A stretch of 64,000 nucleotides of DNA from contig CAYFTG010000006.1 of NCBI GenBank assembly GCA_964346175.1, forward strand, positions 11,697 through 75,696, read 5' to 3'. How positions within the stretch are numbered: position 1 is the first letter of the stretch; the number at the start of each line of letters is the position of its first letter. The notes beneath the pieces were generated by a model. The model was given only the letters and a program-made list of their open reading frames with translations, searched no databases and was not told the DNA's origin. This document shows positions 22,745-32,231 of this stretch, piece by piece. The position numbers and the translations under genes were made by a program. Origin of the DNA: DTU032 sp964346175. GTDB lineage: Bacteria; Bacillota; Clostridia; Saccharofermentanales; DTU023.

Positions 22745-25600
22745 ATGTCTCTATTTGAAAAAATATTTGGTACTTATTCGGAGCGCGAACTCAAGAAGAA
22801 TAGAAACCTAGTTGAGCAGGTACTCCAGCTTGATCAGGAATACCAAGGCTTGAGTGAAGCGGCATTGAAAGCGAAAACTGATCTGTTCAAAGCCCGACTC
22901 TCTGACGGAGAGAGCTTGGAAGATATTTTGCCTGAAGCCTTCGCTACAGTGCGTGAAGCAGCTTGGCGCGTCTTGGGTATGAAACATTTCCCTGTCCAGG
23001 TCGAAGGTGGCATCATTTTGCATCAGGGGCGTATTGCTGAGATGAAAACAGGTGAGGGTAAAACTTTGGTTGCAACCTTGCCTGTATACCTGAACGCCCT
23101 GACAGGCAAAGGCGTTCACATCGTTACGGTAAACGATTATCTGGCAAGACGCGATAGCGAGTGGATGGGGAAGGTCTACCGTTACCTCGGACTCGAGGTT
23201 GGCCTGATCGTCCATGGCGTAGATAAGGCGGAACGCAAGAGATCGTACGCTGCCGATGTCACGTATGGAACCAATAATGAGTTCGGCTTTGATTATCTGC
23301 GCGACAACATGGTTATGTCCTTGGACCGCTGTGTGCAGCGAGAACTCAACTTTGCGATCGTTGACGAAGTGGACAGCATACTTGTTGACGAGGCGCGTAC
23401 ACCTTTGATCATCTCCGGACATGGCGAAGAATCCTCAGAACTCTATGCTCAAGCAGATCGCTTTGTGCGTGGCTTGCGGAAGAAAGTCTTCGTGCAGAAA
23501 GACACTGTACGTACTGCCGAAGAGATGGAAGCTATTGAAGCCGATGCCGATTATATTGTTGACGAAAAAGCTAAATCTGCTGTCTTGACTAAGCATGGTG
23601 TCGATAAGGCTGAAAAGTTTTTCGCAATCGAGAATCTCTCGGACCAAGAAAACTATGAGATCAACCACCACCTGAACAATGCCTTAAAGGCACACGGCAA
23701 CATGCATCTGGATCAAGATTATGTGGTGAAAGACGGCGAAGTAATCATAGTCGATGATTTTACGGGCCGTCTCATGTTTGGCCGGCGTTACAGTAATGGT
23801 CTGCATCAGGCAATCGAAGCCAAAGAAAATGTTGAAATTAACGCTGAAAACAAGACTCTGGCAACAATTACCTTCCAGAATTACTTCCGCATGTATCAGA
23901 AACTTTCGGGTATGACGGGTACGGCTTTGACTGAAGAAGATGAGTTCAGACAGATTTACAATCTCGATGTCATTAGCATTCCCACCAATAAACCCATGAT
24001 TCGTGACGACAAAGCAGATAGCGTTTTCAAAACAGAGAATGGAAAATATCAGGCTTTACTGGAAGAAGTTAGACAGGTACACAGTACCGGTCAACCCATA
24101 TTGATAGGTACGGTTTCGGTCGAAAAGTCCGAACTGATCTCCCTGTTGTTTAAGAGAGCGGGTATTAAACATAATGTCCTCAACGCCAAGAATCACGAAA
24201 GAGAAGCTGAGATTGTAGCTCAAGCCGGGCGGTTGAATGCTGTTACCATCGCAACCAATATGGCCGGTAGAGGTACGGATATCATGCTGGGTGGTAACCC
24301 CGAGTTTATGGCGCGTGAGCAAATGCGCAAACTGGGTTACGAGGAAGAGATGGTCGAGCAGGCGACTGCACATAACGTAACAGACGATGAAGATGTCTTA
24401 GCTGCTCGAAAAAAATTCTCTGAATTGGAAACTAAATATGAACAAGAGAATATAGAAGAAAAACGTGCTGTAATTGCAGCCGGCGGCTTATATATTCTCG
24501 GTACAGAGAGACATGAGTCCCGCCGCATTGACAACCAGTTGCGGGGACGTGCCGGAAGACAAGGAGACCCCGGCGTCAGTCAATTCTATCTTTCGCTTGA
24601 AGACGACCTGATGCGCCTTTTTGGCGGCGACAGACTGGACCGCATTTTCAGTACACTAGGAGTGGAGGAGGATGTTGAAATCAGTCATCCGATGCTCTCT
24701 AACGTAATTGAGACAGCACAGAAACGTGTTGAGGCGAGGAACTTCAGCATACGTAAAAACGTCCTCGAATACGACGATGTTATGAACCAGCAGCGTAATC
24801 TCATTTACGAACAAAGACGCGAAGTACTCGAAGGCCGCGATTTACATAATTACTATCAACGCATAATTTGTAGCGTGATGGAGAACACCTTAGATAGCTT
24901 TATTGCGACTAAAGAAGAAAGCGGCGAGTGGGATTACGTTGGTATTAGAACCCGGATCAGCGATGTTTTCGGGGATTTGCCTTTGTTGGCTGAACTAGAC
25001 AAGAAACTGCCGCAGTTAGACACCGAAGAGCTGGCAGAGATTCTATCAGATCAGGCACTAGATCGCTTAGAGTCAAGAGCTGCTGAACTGGGTTCAGATG
25101 ATCTCTTGCGAGAAGCAGAGCGCGTGGTGCTTTTACAGACAGTCGATCGCCATTGGATGGAGCATATAGATGCTATGGATGATCTGCGGGACAGCATCGG
25201 CATGCGTTCGTATGCCCAGCATGATCCCGTTGTAGAATACAAGCGCGAAGGCTTTGACATGTTTGAAGATATGACAGCCGGCATTCAGGAAGACTCCGTG
25301 CGCCTGATCATGCGCGCCCGCCTCGTGGCAACACCACTAGAGCGCAAGGGTCCACAGATTACCGGAGAGGGCAGAGGATCTGCCGGATTCTCCGGACAGG
25401 CCGTCGCCGCCGGTGCAGAGCCGGCTCCTCCGGTCTCACGCAGTGTCAGACGCAGACGCGGAGATTTAGATCCTGTTGCGGGCGGCAGCCAGCAGCAAAA
25501 ACCGGTAACACGCACAGTTCGACCGGGACGAAATGATCCCTGTTGGTGTGGTAGCGGTAAGAAATATAAAAATTGCCATTTGGCTCAAGATGAGGAATAA
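22745..25600 (+). CDS. secA: Preprotein translocase ATPase SecA
   Basis: 951 residues. The N-terminus MSLFEKIFGTYSERELK is typical. Walker A MKTGEGKTL spans about 100-108, DEVDSILVDEARTPLI is the DEAD-type Walker B region, and NMAGRGTDIMLGGN, GRAGRQGDPG and the C-terminal zinc motif RNDPCWCGSGKKYKNCH are all intact. SecA drives post-translational export through SecYEG and binds SecB or ribosomes by the C-terminal zinc site. SD aaggag precedes ATG 22745. No prfB follows, unlike many Firmicutes; tkt comes next after 16 bases. Confidence 0.98.
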   Translation: MSLFEKIFGTYSERELKKNRNLVEQVLQLDQEYQGLSEAALKAKTDLFKARLSDGESLEDILPEAFATVREAAWRVLGMKHFPVQVEGGIILHQGRIAEMKTGEGKTLVATLPVYLNALTGKGVHIVTVNDYLARRDSEWMGKVYRYLGLEVGLIVHGVDKAERKRSYAADVTYGTNNEFGFDYLRDNMVMSLDRCVQRELNFAIVDEVDSILVDEARTPLIISGHGEESSELYAQADRFVRGLRKKVFVQKDTVRTAEEMEAIEADADYIVDEKAKSAVLTKHGVDKAEKFFAIENLSDQENYEINHHLNNALKAHGNMHLDQDYVVKDGEVIIVDDFTGRLMFGRRYSNGLHQAIEAKENVEINAENKTLATITFQNYFRMYQKLSGMTGTALTEEDEFRQIYNLDVISIPTNKPMIRDDKADSVFKTENGKYQALLEEVRQVHSTGQPILIGTVSVEKSELISLLFKRAGIKHNVLNAKNHEREAEIVAQAGRLNAVTIATNMAGRGTDIMLGGNPEFMAREQMRKLGYEEEMVEQATAHNVTDDEDVLAARKKFSELETKYEQENIEEKRAVIAAGGLYILGTERHESRRIDNQLRGRAGRQGDPGVSQFYLSLEDDLMRLFGGDRLDRIFSTLGVEEDVEISHPMLSNVIETAQKRVEARNFSIRKNVLEYDDVMNQQRNLIYEQRREVLEGRDLHNYYQRIICSVMENTLDSFIATKEESGEWDYVGIRTRISDVFGDLPLLAELDKKLPQLDTEELAEILSDQALDRLESRAAELGSDDLLREAERVVLLQTVDRHWMEHIDAMDDLRDSIGMRSYAQHDPVVEYKREGFDMFEDMTAGIQEDSVRLIMRARLVATPLERKGPQITGEGRGSAGFSGQAVAAGAEPAPPVSRSVRRRRGDLDPVAGGSQQQKPVTRTVRPGRNDPCWCGSGKKYKNCHLAQDEE

Positions 25601-25616
25601 AGTGTAGGAGGTTAGA

Positions 25617-27599
25617 ATGTTCATCGAACAAAAGATGCAGGAAAGAGCGATTGAAGCGGTAAGAGCTTTGTCGGTAGCAGGAGTGGAACAGGCGAAGTCA
25701 GGGCATCCGGGACTGCCATTAGGAGTTGCCCCGATGGCTGTCGAGCTGTGGTCAAATCACATGAAACACAACCCTGCCAATCCGGACTGGTTTAACCGGG
25801 ATCGTTTTGTTTTATCTGCGGGGCACGGCTCAATGCTGATTTACTCTTTGCTCCACCTCTTTGGATATGGATTGGAGACGGAAGATTTAAAAGCCTTCCG
25901 CCAATGGGACAGTAAAACCCCGGGACACCCCGAGTACGGGCATACAATCGGTGTCGAAGCAACCACCGGTCCTCTAGGGCAGGGTTTTGCTATGGCCGTA
26001 GGTATGGCTATGGCGGAAAGACACCTAGCCGCTCGCTTCAACACTGAAGAGCATGCGATTATCGATCATCATACTTACGTCATCGCCAGCGATGGCGACC
26101 TGATGGAAGGCGTCTCTTCAGAAGCAGCGTCCTTAGCCGGTACGTTAAAATTGGGCAAGTTGATCGTTATGTATGACGATAACAACATAACAATTGAAGG
26201 TTCCACGGATCTGGCTTTTACCGAGGATGTCGGCAAGCGCTTTGAAGCCTATGGTTGGCATGTACTTGAAGTAAGCGACGGCAACGATTGCAGTGCTATA
26301 AGCCGTGCTTTGGATGAGGCAAAGGCACGTGATGATCGCCCTTCATTGATAAAAGTAAAAACCATCATTGGCTACGGTTCGCCGAAAGCCGATACCGCCG
26401 GTGTGCACGGAGCTCCGCTTGGCACTGATGGTGCGAAGGAAACTTACGAATTCCTCGACTGGGATGAATCTGACCCCTTTACCGTGCCTTCAGATTTGCT
26501 TGATTGGTTCAGCGACAAGAAATCGAAATTGGCCGAGTACGAAGATGAATGGCTTGAAACCTATAAAGTTTGGCAGCAAGATCAGCCCGAGCTGGCTCAG
26601 AAACTAGCCAGTGATGTCGAGCGTGATTACCCGGAACTCGACGTTGATGAACTGTCTGACGCAGTCGAGAAGGATATTGCTACTCGTTCAGCCTCAGGAC
26701 TCATTCTCAACGCTATTTACGACAAAGGTGTGCCTCTATTTGGCGGTAGCGCCGACCTGGCACCCTCTACGATGACCTTGCTTGATGAGCAAGGGTCGTT
26801 CAGCTCAGTGACGCCTGAAGCGGCCAATGTTCGTTTTGGTGTACGCGAGTTCGCCATGGCTGCAGTTTGTAACGGAATGGCCTTGCATGGCGGAGTTCTA
26901 GCATACAGCGCTACCTTCTTGATCTTTTCCGACTATATGAGAGGAGCCATACGCCTGAGCGCTCTGATGGGAGTGCCGCAGGTTTTTGTCTTCACACATG
27001 ACAGTATCGGTCTCGGCGAAGACGGTCCGACGCATCAACCGATTGAACATCTGACTATGCTGCGAGCAACACCGGGACTCAATGTCATGCGACCGGCCGG
27101 GCGTTTCGAAACGGCCGCCGCATGGAAATATGCCGTCGAAAGCGATAAGCCAAGTGCTTTGATCTTGACGCGTCAGTCAGTACCTTCTGCAGAAACCAGT
27201 GCAAAACGTGCCCTCCGTGGCGCATATGTCGCACGCGATGCCAAAGACTTCGAGGCGATTATCATGGCTTCGGGTTCAGAACTCGAAGTGGCTTTAGCCG
27301 CAGCCGATCTTCTGGAAGAAAAAGGCCATCGCGTACGGGTCGTCTCCATGATGTCTTTCGAACTGTTTGAAGAGCAGGATGCAGCTTATCGCGAGAGAGT
27401 GCTTCCTGCTGCTATGCGTAAACGTCTGGCGGTAGAAGCCGCAGCCGACTTGTCTTGGTATAAATATGTCGGACTGGACGGCAAAATCATCAGCATGGAA
27501 AGCTATGGCGCTTCCGCTCCGGCATCTGTACTCTTTGAAAAGTTCGGCTTTACTGCAGAGAACGTTGCCAAACATTGTCTGGATTTGATTGAAGGATAA
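25617..27599 (+). CDS. tkt: Transketolase
   Basis: 660 residues, normal full-length single-chain enzyme. The N-terminal thiamine-diphosphate domain shows [23 protein letters not shown] and GDGD-like [13 protein letters not shown] with [10 protein letters not shown]. The Pyr domain has [19 protein letters not shown] and [20 protein letters not shown], and a C-terminal domain follows. It moves two-carbon units between sugar phosphates in the pentose phosphate pathway. SD taggagg precedes ATG 25617. It is transcribed after secA and ends at a strong terminator. Confidence 0.98.
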   Translation: MFIEQKMQERAIEAVRALSVAGVEQAKSGHPGLPLGVAPMAVELWSNHMKHNPANPDWFNRDRFVLSAGHGSMLIYSLLHLFGYGLETEDLKAFRQWDSKTPGHPEYGHTIGVEATTGPLGQGFAMAVGMAMAERHLAARFNTEEHAIIDHHTYVIASDGDLMEGVSSEAASLAGTLKLGKLIVMYDDNNITIEGSTDLAFTEDVGKRFEAYGWHVLEVSDGNDCSAISRALDEAKARDDRPSLIKVKTIIGYGSPKADTAGVHGAPLGTDGAKETYEFLDWDESDPFTVPSDLLDWFSDKKSKLAEYEDEWLETYKVWQQDQPELAQKLASDVERDYPELDVDELSDAVEKDIATRSASGLILNAIYDKGVPLFGGSADLAPSTMTLLDEQGSFSSVTPEAANVRFGVREFAMAAVCNGMALHGGVLAYSATFLIFSDYMRGAIRLSALMGVPQVFVFTHDSIGLGEDGPTHQPIEHLTMLRATPGLNVMRPAGRFETAAAWKYAVESDKPSALILTRQSVPSAETSAKRALRGAYVARDAKDFEAIIMASGSELEVALAAADLLEEKGHRVRVVSMMSFELFEEQDAAYRERVLPAAMRKRLAVEAAADLSWYKYVGLDGKIISMESYGASAPASVLFEKFGFTAENVAKHCLDLIEG

Positions 27600-27629
27600 A
27601 TTCTTACAAGTTAAAGAAGATTCTCATCA

Positions 27630-27661
27630 ACGGGGCATTTTTGCAAAATGTCCCGTTTTTT
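27630..27661 (+). terminator. Terminator of secA-tkt
   Basis: 12-bp stem acggggcatttt/aaaatgtcccgt with a three-base loop and a six-T tail. The stem contains one G-T pair. Confidence 0.9.
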
Positions 27662-27691
27662 CTAGGGGGAAACAGTAAACATATTTTGAAG

Positions 27692-27726
27692 AAAAAACGC
27701 CGCAAATATAAAATTTGCAGCGTTTC
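27692..27726 (-). terminator. Terminator of tRNA-Thr
   Basis: On the minus strand a long stem aaacgctgcaaat/atttgcggcgttt with one mismatch is followed by a T-run. It lies directly behind the tRNA 3' end. Confidence 0.85.
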
Positions 27727-27728
27727 TC

Positions 27729-27803
27729 TGGAGCCGAAGGTGGGGATTGAACCCACGACCTATTCATTACGAGTGAATTGCTCTACCACTGAGCCACTTC
27801 GGC
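27729..27803 (-). tRNA. tRNA-Thr (anticodon CGT)
   Basis: 75 bases including encoded CCA. The acceptor stem gccgaag/cttcggc is perfect, the D-arm contains ggctcagtggtagagc, and the T-arm contains ggttcaatcc. The anticodon loop ctCGTaa sits in the stem attca/tgaat and reads ACG codons. It has its own promoter and terminator on the minus strand. Confidence 0.97.
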
Positions 27804-27813
27804 AAGCTATATT

Positions 27814-27842
27814 ATCTTAGCTGCGCAGTTTTGCCTTGTCAA
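27814..27842 (-). promoter_or_regulatory. Promoter of tRNA-Thr
   Basis: Minus strand: TTGACA (27842-27837), a 17-base spacer and TAAGAT (27819-27814), ten bases before the mature tRNA 5' end. Confidence 0.7.
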
Positions 27843-27845
27843 GAC

Positions 27846-27886
27846 AAAAAAGAATAACCCCGCCTGCTACCGACGGGGTCATTCTC
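27846..27886 (-). terminator. Terminator of ferritin
   Basis: Minus strand: a stem of gaatgaccccg with cggggttattc (one mismatch) followed by six T, about 45 bases after the ferritin stop. A second small inverted repeat, acgagat/atctcgt, lies just upstream at 27888-27913. Confidence 0.8.
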
Positions 27887-27931
27887 ACGAGATCGGTGCT
27901 GGCAATCTCGTTTTACGAGGAGACGTATAAA

Positions 27932-28456
27932 TTAGAAGGAAAGAAGAGGAATTTCTTCGCCTCCCCAAGTGCGTGTGCCTTTCAGGTTATCAAATGCGAG
28001 GAGACCTGCAATATTGCCTTGGGTGCGTTCAACGCCCATAACGTTGTCGGTGGCATTAACTTCCTCTTCAACTTGTTCATTAATGTACCAGTTGAGGAAT
28101 AAGCGCGCAGCTCTATCGCCATCTTCTTCAGCTTGCTGCGCCATTTTGTCAATTTTGCTTGTAATAAACTTCTCGTGCTCCAAGGCTGCTTGGAATAAAT
28201 CTAAGAGCGACTCCCACTCTTTGGGAGCAGTCTGCAGTTGCATCAATTCAACAGGTTCGCCTCTCATTTTGAGATAGCGGATAAAGCCTTCAGCATGAGC
28301 CAGTTCTTCCTTATATTGAATTTCCATCCAATGAGATGCGCCCACCCAGTCGTTCTGATTGAGCCATTCACTCATGGCCAGATAGATAAAGGCTGAATCA
28401 TATTCGAGTTTGATCTGTTCGTTAAATAATTGGTTTAATTCTGTGGTCATAATCAT
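27932..28456 (-). CDS. ftnA: Ferritin
   Basis: 174 residues. Iron-site residues are in the expected places of a bacterial non-haem ferritin: E in EQIKLEYDSAFIYLAM, ExxH in EELAHAEGF, a later Glu near LEHEKFITSKI, and the WYINEQVEEEV helix carrying the last ligands. It stores iron as a 24-subunit cage and limits Fenton chemistry. I prefer ATG 28456 because aaggag lies eight bases upstream; ATG 28450 is also in frame. It has its own promoter and terminator, close to the oxygen-defence theme of the perR operon at 33500-35683. Confidence 0.95.
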   Translation of the reverse strand: MIMTTELNQLFNEQIKLEYDSAFIYLAMSEWLNQNDWVGASHWMEIQYKEELAHAEGFIRYLKMRGEPVELMQLQTAPKEWESLLDLFQAALEHEKFITSKIDKMAQQAEEDGDRAARLFLNWYINEQVEEEVNATDNVMGVERTQGNIAGLLAFDNLKGTRTWGGEEIPLLSF

Positions 28457-28480
28457 TTTTAAATCTCCTTGAAAGTAAAA

Positions 28481-28509
28481 ATTTTATCTTGATATTAAAT
28501 ATAGCTCAA
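28481..28509 (-). promoter_or_regulatory. Promoter of ferritin
   Basis: Minus strand: TTGAGC (28509-28504), 17 bases, TAAAAT (28486-28481), 25 bases before the start codon. I found no convincing PerR/Fur box here. Confidence 0.6.
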
Positions 28510-28648
28510 ATATTTTTTTGTGCTTAGCTCTGTTACTTGAGTTACATGCCAAAAGTCTAAAAGTAAATAAAAATTTCCTGCAGAAGCTAATAGAATCTTG
28601 TTACTTATGTTAGAGTAATGATGATAGTGCTGGAGGTGGAGCAGACGC

Positions 28649-31075
28649 ATGAGGATAACTGAAATTCGTTGCACATGTCCTGTAAGGAAAGATGGTGTGA
28701 CCGGCAGCGAAGCTGAAAATTTCCCACTTAAGCGTGGCACTACCGTCTTCCATTTTGACAGCCCTAATGCTGGTATAGAGCCTGCTTTATTAGTTCAATC
28801 CGCGTTGTGTTCAAGCGCGACGGCCTTGTCTGATTCCGAGAAGAAAAACTATTTTCAAGCATTTTATCAGGAACATCTTGCCTCTCTTCCCGCTTCATTC
28901 GAAAAGAAGATTGCTGCCGTTGCTGCCGTTCCCAAATTTTCATTCATTTTTAATGATGGCGTTTCACAAAAGTTGTTGCCTGCTGTAGATACTAATAAAG
29001 AGGACGACTATTTCTTACGCAGATCAGCGGGTGCAGAAGCTAACCTTTTGGGGCAGCGCCTCGATTGGGTTACGCTCCTAGATGATTCCGTGGATGCTGT
29101 GACACAGCGTTCTCATCTCTTCCAGTTAAGAGAACGCTTAGAACTTAGCCGAGAGCAGTTGGCGGCACCTGTACAAGGTAAGCTCTACCGGACGCGCTCT
29201 GATTTGATTGCGATTCTGAAGGAGCCTGCTCTAAATATTGATGTTTCTTCTGTGAAAAACTCCGACGTCGAAGATGTCCGTAACTTGGAGCGTCGCATCC
29301 AGGAACTCAAAGAAAAAGACGACAATCTACGCGAAGAACAACGCATCCTTAGGCTTTTAGCCATCAAAAATGATTACGAAAACTTGCTGAAACTGCGCCG
29401 AGAACTGGAAGAGCTGGAAAGCAATACCACCTATTATGCGCGAGCAATTACAGGTAAGGGACGTGATATCACCGTTCATGAGTTAACGGTGTTAAGCAGC
29501 CTGTTTCAAGATTATCAGGAAAGAGAAGAGAAGGTAGCTGCTCAGCGTGAAGAGGTGGAAAAAGCGCGGCAGTTACGCCTTGAGTGGGAACAAGAGCGGA
29601 TATTGGCCGAGTACAAACTCAAGCAGCTGCAGAAGGAATTAGCTGAGCTTGAAGACTTAGAAGGCAGTAAACTTCCGGCTCAGAGCGAGCGGGTTGATGT
29701 TGCACCAGCTCAGAGTATGAACCCAAATGTCAAAGAGGGGATCGGCTTGAAACATTTCTTGCTCTTGGGAGCCATGGCTCTAGTTTTTGTAGGGCTCCTG
29801 CTTTTTAACAGTAGCAGAAGTATAGCAATTATCGCTTTACTTCTGGCCGGAATCGGCCTAATAGGCTCAGCATATCTTTTCCTGCGTCCTCGTACTTCGC
29901 TGCAAACGCAGCTGAATGAGGTCTTGATCGAAACTCTGCGCAGCCCCGCGCGACATCCTGATTACAGCTTATTATCCCGACAGTTTTCCGAGCAAAAAGA
30001 ACTTTGGCAAACGGCAAAATCCGAAGCAGAACGAATCGCTTCTCATGTTAACAGCAGTCAAATTGCTCTCCATTCACTGGAAGATAGTCAGCGAAAAACC
30101 GGTCAAGAGCTTCTGCGTCAACTGTCCCGTTATGCAGAAATTGATGATTTAAGTGATGCCGACCACGTGTTGACTGCACTTCGCAACCAAAGACAGACTG
30201 TCACGTCTTATGATGAAGCGGTTTCTGAATTCTTACGTCAGATTGCCGATGTGCGCAAAGGCAGAACCGATGAAGACATGCTGAGTGAATACGAGAAAGC
30301 CTGCGCAGAACTTTACGGTGACCTGCTGACTGCAGATGATATCAGCGGAAGCCAAAACCTGAATGTCCGCTCTCAGGCTTTAAAGTTTGATGAAAACCGC
30401 GCGCGAAGGATCGAAATCGAAAGAGTGGACTTGGGACAGAGTTTAAGTAGACTTAAACAGCAGTTGCAGCAAGCGAAGTCAAGCCTGGAAGGAAAAGAAG
30501 AAATTCTCACGCAAGTACCTGCGCTCAAACGGAGGCGAGACTATCTGGAGCAAAATTTATGGCAGGAGATCAACGATATCGAACTGTTCGATCTGGCTAT
30601 AAGCATGCTTGAGCATTTATACGAACTCTGGCGAGACCTTCCCCTAGAACGCGTACGCAACTTGACAGTAGAATACAGTAGGCGCCTTCAAGGACTAAAG
30701 ATGCTTGATCCCGAAGTCAACGACTACATGGTAGAAGAGCAACGTGGCATCCGGAGAGGGGAACTGGATAGGTTTAAATCAGCTAAGACACGGGAAAAGG
30801 AGTTGGCCTTGATTGATAACTCTCCCTCCGATATAGTCTATCTCGCATTCCGCATGGCATTAATCGACAGCAGCAGTAAGGACCAGGCGCCCCCCTTGTT
30901 TATTTTCGATTTACCTTTTCTCAATTCTTTCAGCAGAGTAGGTGAATTCTTAAACTTGCTGGAAGAACGCATGTTGGGACTTTCCGCACAGTCGGTCCTT
31001 TTTACATCTAATAATCTTTTACTAGACGCTGCTGCCGAACGACAGATTCCCATACATGAAATTTCATGTTCCTGA
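28649..31075 (+). CDS. YhaN/Rad50-like coiled-coil membrane protein with degenerate ATPase motifs
   Basis: 808 residues. The layout matches YhaN-type SMC-like ATPases: N-terminal MRITEIRC strand and hydrophobic core, a long coiled coil (about 160-345), a membrane hairpin (about 367-385 and 391-412), a second coiled coil (about 440-680), and a C-terminal half with VYLAFRMALID and VLFTSN. The motifs are broken. The Walker A position reads SPNAGIEPA (38-46) instead of GPNEAGKST. The signature region reads DNSPSD instead of LSxGT. The Walker B-like PLFIFDLPF (about 749-757) lacks the second acidic residue of LDDPF. It is likely a membrane-bound structural or partner protein without ATP hydrolysis; function unknown. 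No YhaO/SbcD-type nuclease gene lies beside it. GTGGAG-type SD (ctggaggtgg) precedes ATG 28649. Confidence 0.7.
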   Translation: MRITEIRCTCPVRKDGVTGSEAENFPLKRGTTVFHFDSPNAGIEPALLVQSALCSSATALSDSEKKNYFQAFYQEHLASLPASFEKKIAAVAAVPKFSFIFNDGVSQKLLPAVDTNKEDDYFLRRSAGAEANLLGQRLDWVTLLDDSVDAVTQRSHLFQLRERLELSREQLAAPVQGKLYRTRSDLIAILKEPALNIDVSSVKNSDVEDVRNLERRIQELKEKDDNLREEQRILRLLAIKNDYENLLKLRRELEELESNTTYYARAITGKGRDITVHELTVLSSLFQDYQEREEKVAAQREEVEKARQLRLEWEQERILAEYKLKQLQKELAELEDLEGSKLPAQSERVDVAPAQSMNPNVKEGIGLKHFLLLGAMALVFVGLLLFNSSRSIAIIALLLAGIGLIGSAYLFLRPRTSLQTQLNEVLIETLRSPARHPDYSLLSRQFSEQKELWQTAKSEAERIASHVNSSQIALHSLEDSQRKTGQELLRQLSRYAEIDDLSDADHVLTALRNQRQTVTSYDEAVSEFLRQIADVRKGRTDEDMLSEYEKACAELYGDLLTADDISGSQNLNVRSQALKFDENRARRIEIERVDLGQSLSRLKQQLQQAKSSLEGKEEILTQVPALKRRRDYLEQNLWQEINDIELFDLAISMLEHLYELWRDLPLERVRNLTVEYSRRLQGLKMLDPEVNDYMVEEQRGIRRGELDRFKSAKTREKELALIDNSPSDIVYLAFRMALIDSSSKDQAPPLFIFDLPFLNSFSRVGEFLNLLEERMLGLSAQSVLFTSNNLLLDAAAERQIPIHEISCS

Positions 31076-31086
31076 ATTAGTTAACG

Positions 31087-31127
31087 TACAAAGAAAACTT
31101 TGTAAAAAATAGAAAAACACATACTAT
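31087..31127 (+). promoter_or_regulatory. tdh-kbl promoter with overlapping palindrome
   Basis: -35 TTGTAA (31100-31105), 16 bases, -10 TACTAT (31122-31127). A perfect 7-bp inverted repeat, TACAAAG aaaa CTTTGTA (31087-31104), covers the -35, which fits a repressor operator. Confidence 0.55.
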
Positions 31128-31153
31128 GCAAAATATGGAGGAGGTTTTTTTGG

Positions 31154-32203
31154 ATGAGTCAAACAATGTATGCACTGGTAAAGCCGGAGCGCAAATCCGG
31201 CCTTGAGCTGCGAGAGGTTCCGATACCTGAATGCAGCCCAATTGATGTGAAAATTAAAATTAGAAAAACAGCTATATGTGGTACAGATCTCCATATTTAT
31301 AACTGGGATGAATGGTCGCAGAGGAATATCGCGCCACCACTCGTGATCGGCCACGAATATGTCGGAGAGGTGGTCGAGGTCGGCTCTATGGTCTCGACAA
31401 TAGAAGTAGGCGATCTGGTTTCAGGTGAGGGGCATATAGTCTGCGGCGTGTGTCGCAATTGCCGAGCCGGACGCCGTGTGCTGTGCCCTAATACCAAAGG
31501 AGTCGGTGTAAATCGCGACGGTGCCTTTGCGGAGTACATAGTAATTCCGGAGCAAAACGTAGTGAAGATTCTTCCCGGAGTTCCCGAAGACATAGTCGCT
31601 ATGTTTGATCCCTTCGGCAATGCCGTCTACACAGCTCTCATGTTCCCCTTGGTCGGTGAAGATGTCCTAGTCACAGGTGCCGGGCCGATCGGGATTATGA
31701 CAGCGGCAGTGGCACGTTTTTGCGGGGCCAGAAATGTCGTTTTGACAGACATTATGCCGGAACGACTCGAATTAGCACATGAAGTTGTGCCTGATATTAG
31801 AACCGTTGATACAAGCAAGGAAGACCTGAAAAGCCTCATGCCGGAACTTAGGATGATGGAAGGTTTTGATATCGGTCTTGAAATGTCAGGGTCCGCCATA
31901 GCTTTGAACGAAATGATCGAAACCATGATTACGGGCGGTAAAATTGCCATGCTGGGCTTTCAAAAGGCAAATACTACCATCGATTGGAATAAAGTCGTGA
32001 TGGGAAGCCTTACTATTCGAGGGGTTTACGGGCGTGACATGTTTGAAACGTGGTACAAGATGATGGCTTTAGTACAAGCTGGCCTCGATCTGTCGCCACT
32101 AATTACACACCGTTTCGATTTCCGCGATTATGAAAAAGGCTTCGCCGCCATGAACAGTGGTAAGTCGGGCAAGGTCTTACTCGATTGGACTAACGCCAGA
32201 TAA
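31154..32203 (+). CDS. tdh: L-threonine 3-dehydrogenase
   Basis: 349 residues, zinc alcohol-dehydrogenase family. Catalytic zinc residues are in [15 protein letters not shown] and GHEYVGEV. The structural zinc loop [15 protein letters not shown] is complete, and the Rossmann motif is [13 protein letters not shown]. The [13 protein letters not shown] string is typical of Tdh rather than other family members. It oxidises threonine to 2-amino-3-ketobutyrate with NAD+. SD gaggaggt lies before the ATG. The product is taken on by kbl, which starts 28 bases later. Confidence 0.96.
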   Translation: MSQTMYALVKPERKSGLELREVPIPECSPIDVKIKIRKTAICGTDLHIYNWDEWSQRNIAPPLVIGHEYVGEVVEVGSMVSTIEVGDLVSGEGHIVCGVCRNCRAGRRVLCPNTKGVGVNRDGAFAEYIVIPEQNVVKILPGVPEDIVAMFDPFGNAVYTALMFPLVGEDVLVTGAGPIGIMTAAVARFCGARNVVLTDIMPERLELAHEVVPDIRTVDTSKEDLKSLMPELRMMEGFDIGLEMSGSAIALNEMIETMITGGKIAMLGFQKANTTIDWNKVVMGSLTIRGVYGRDMFETWYKMMALVQAGLDLSPLITHRFDFRDYEKGFAAMNSGKSGKVLLDWTNAR

Positions 32204-32231
32204 GATTCAGAATAATGTGAAAGGATTTCTT

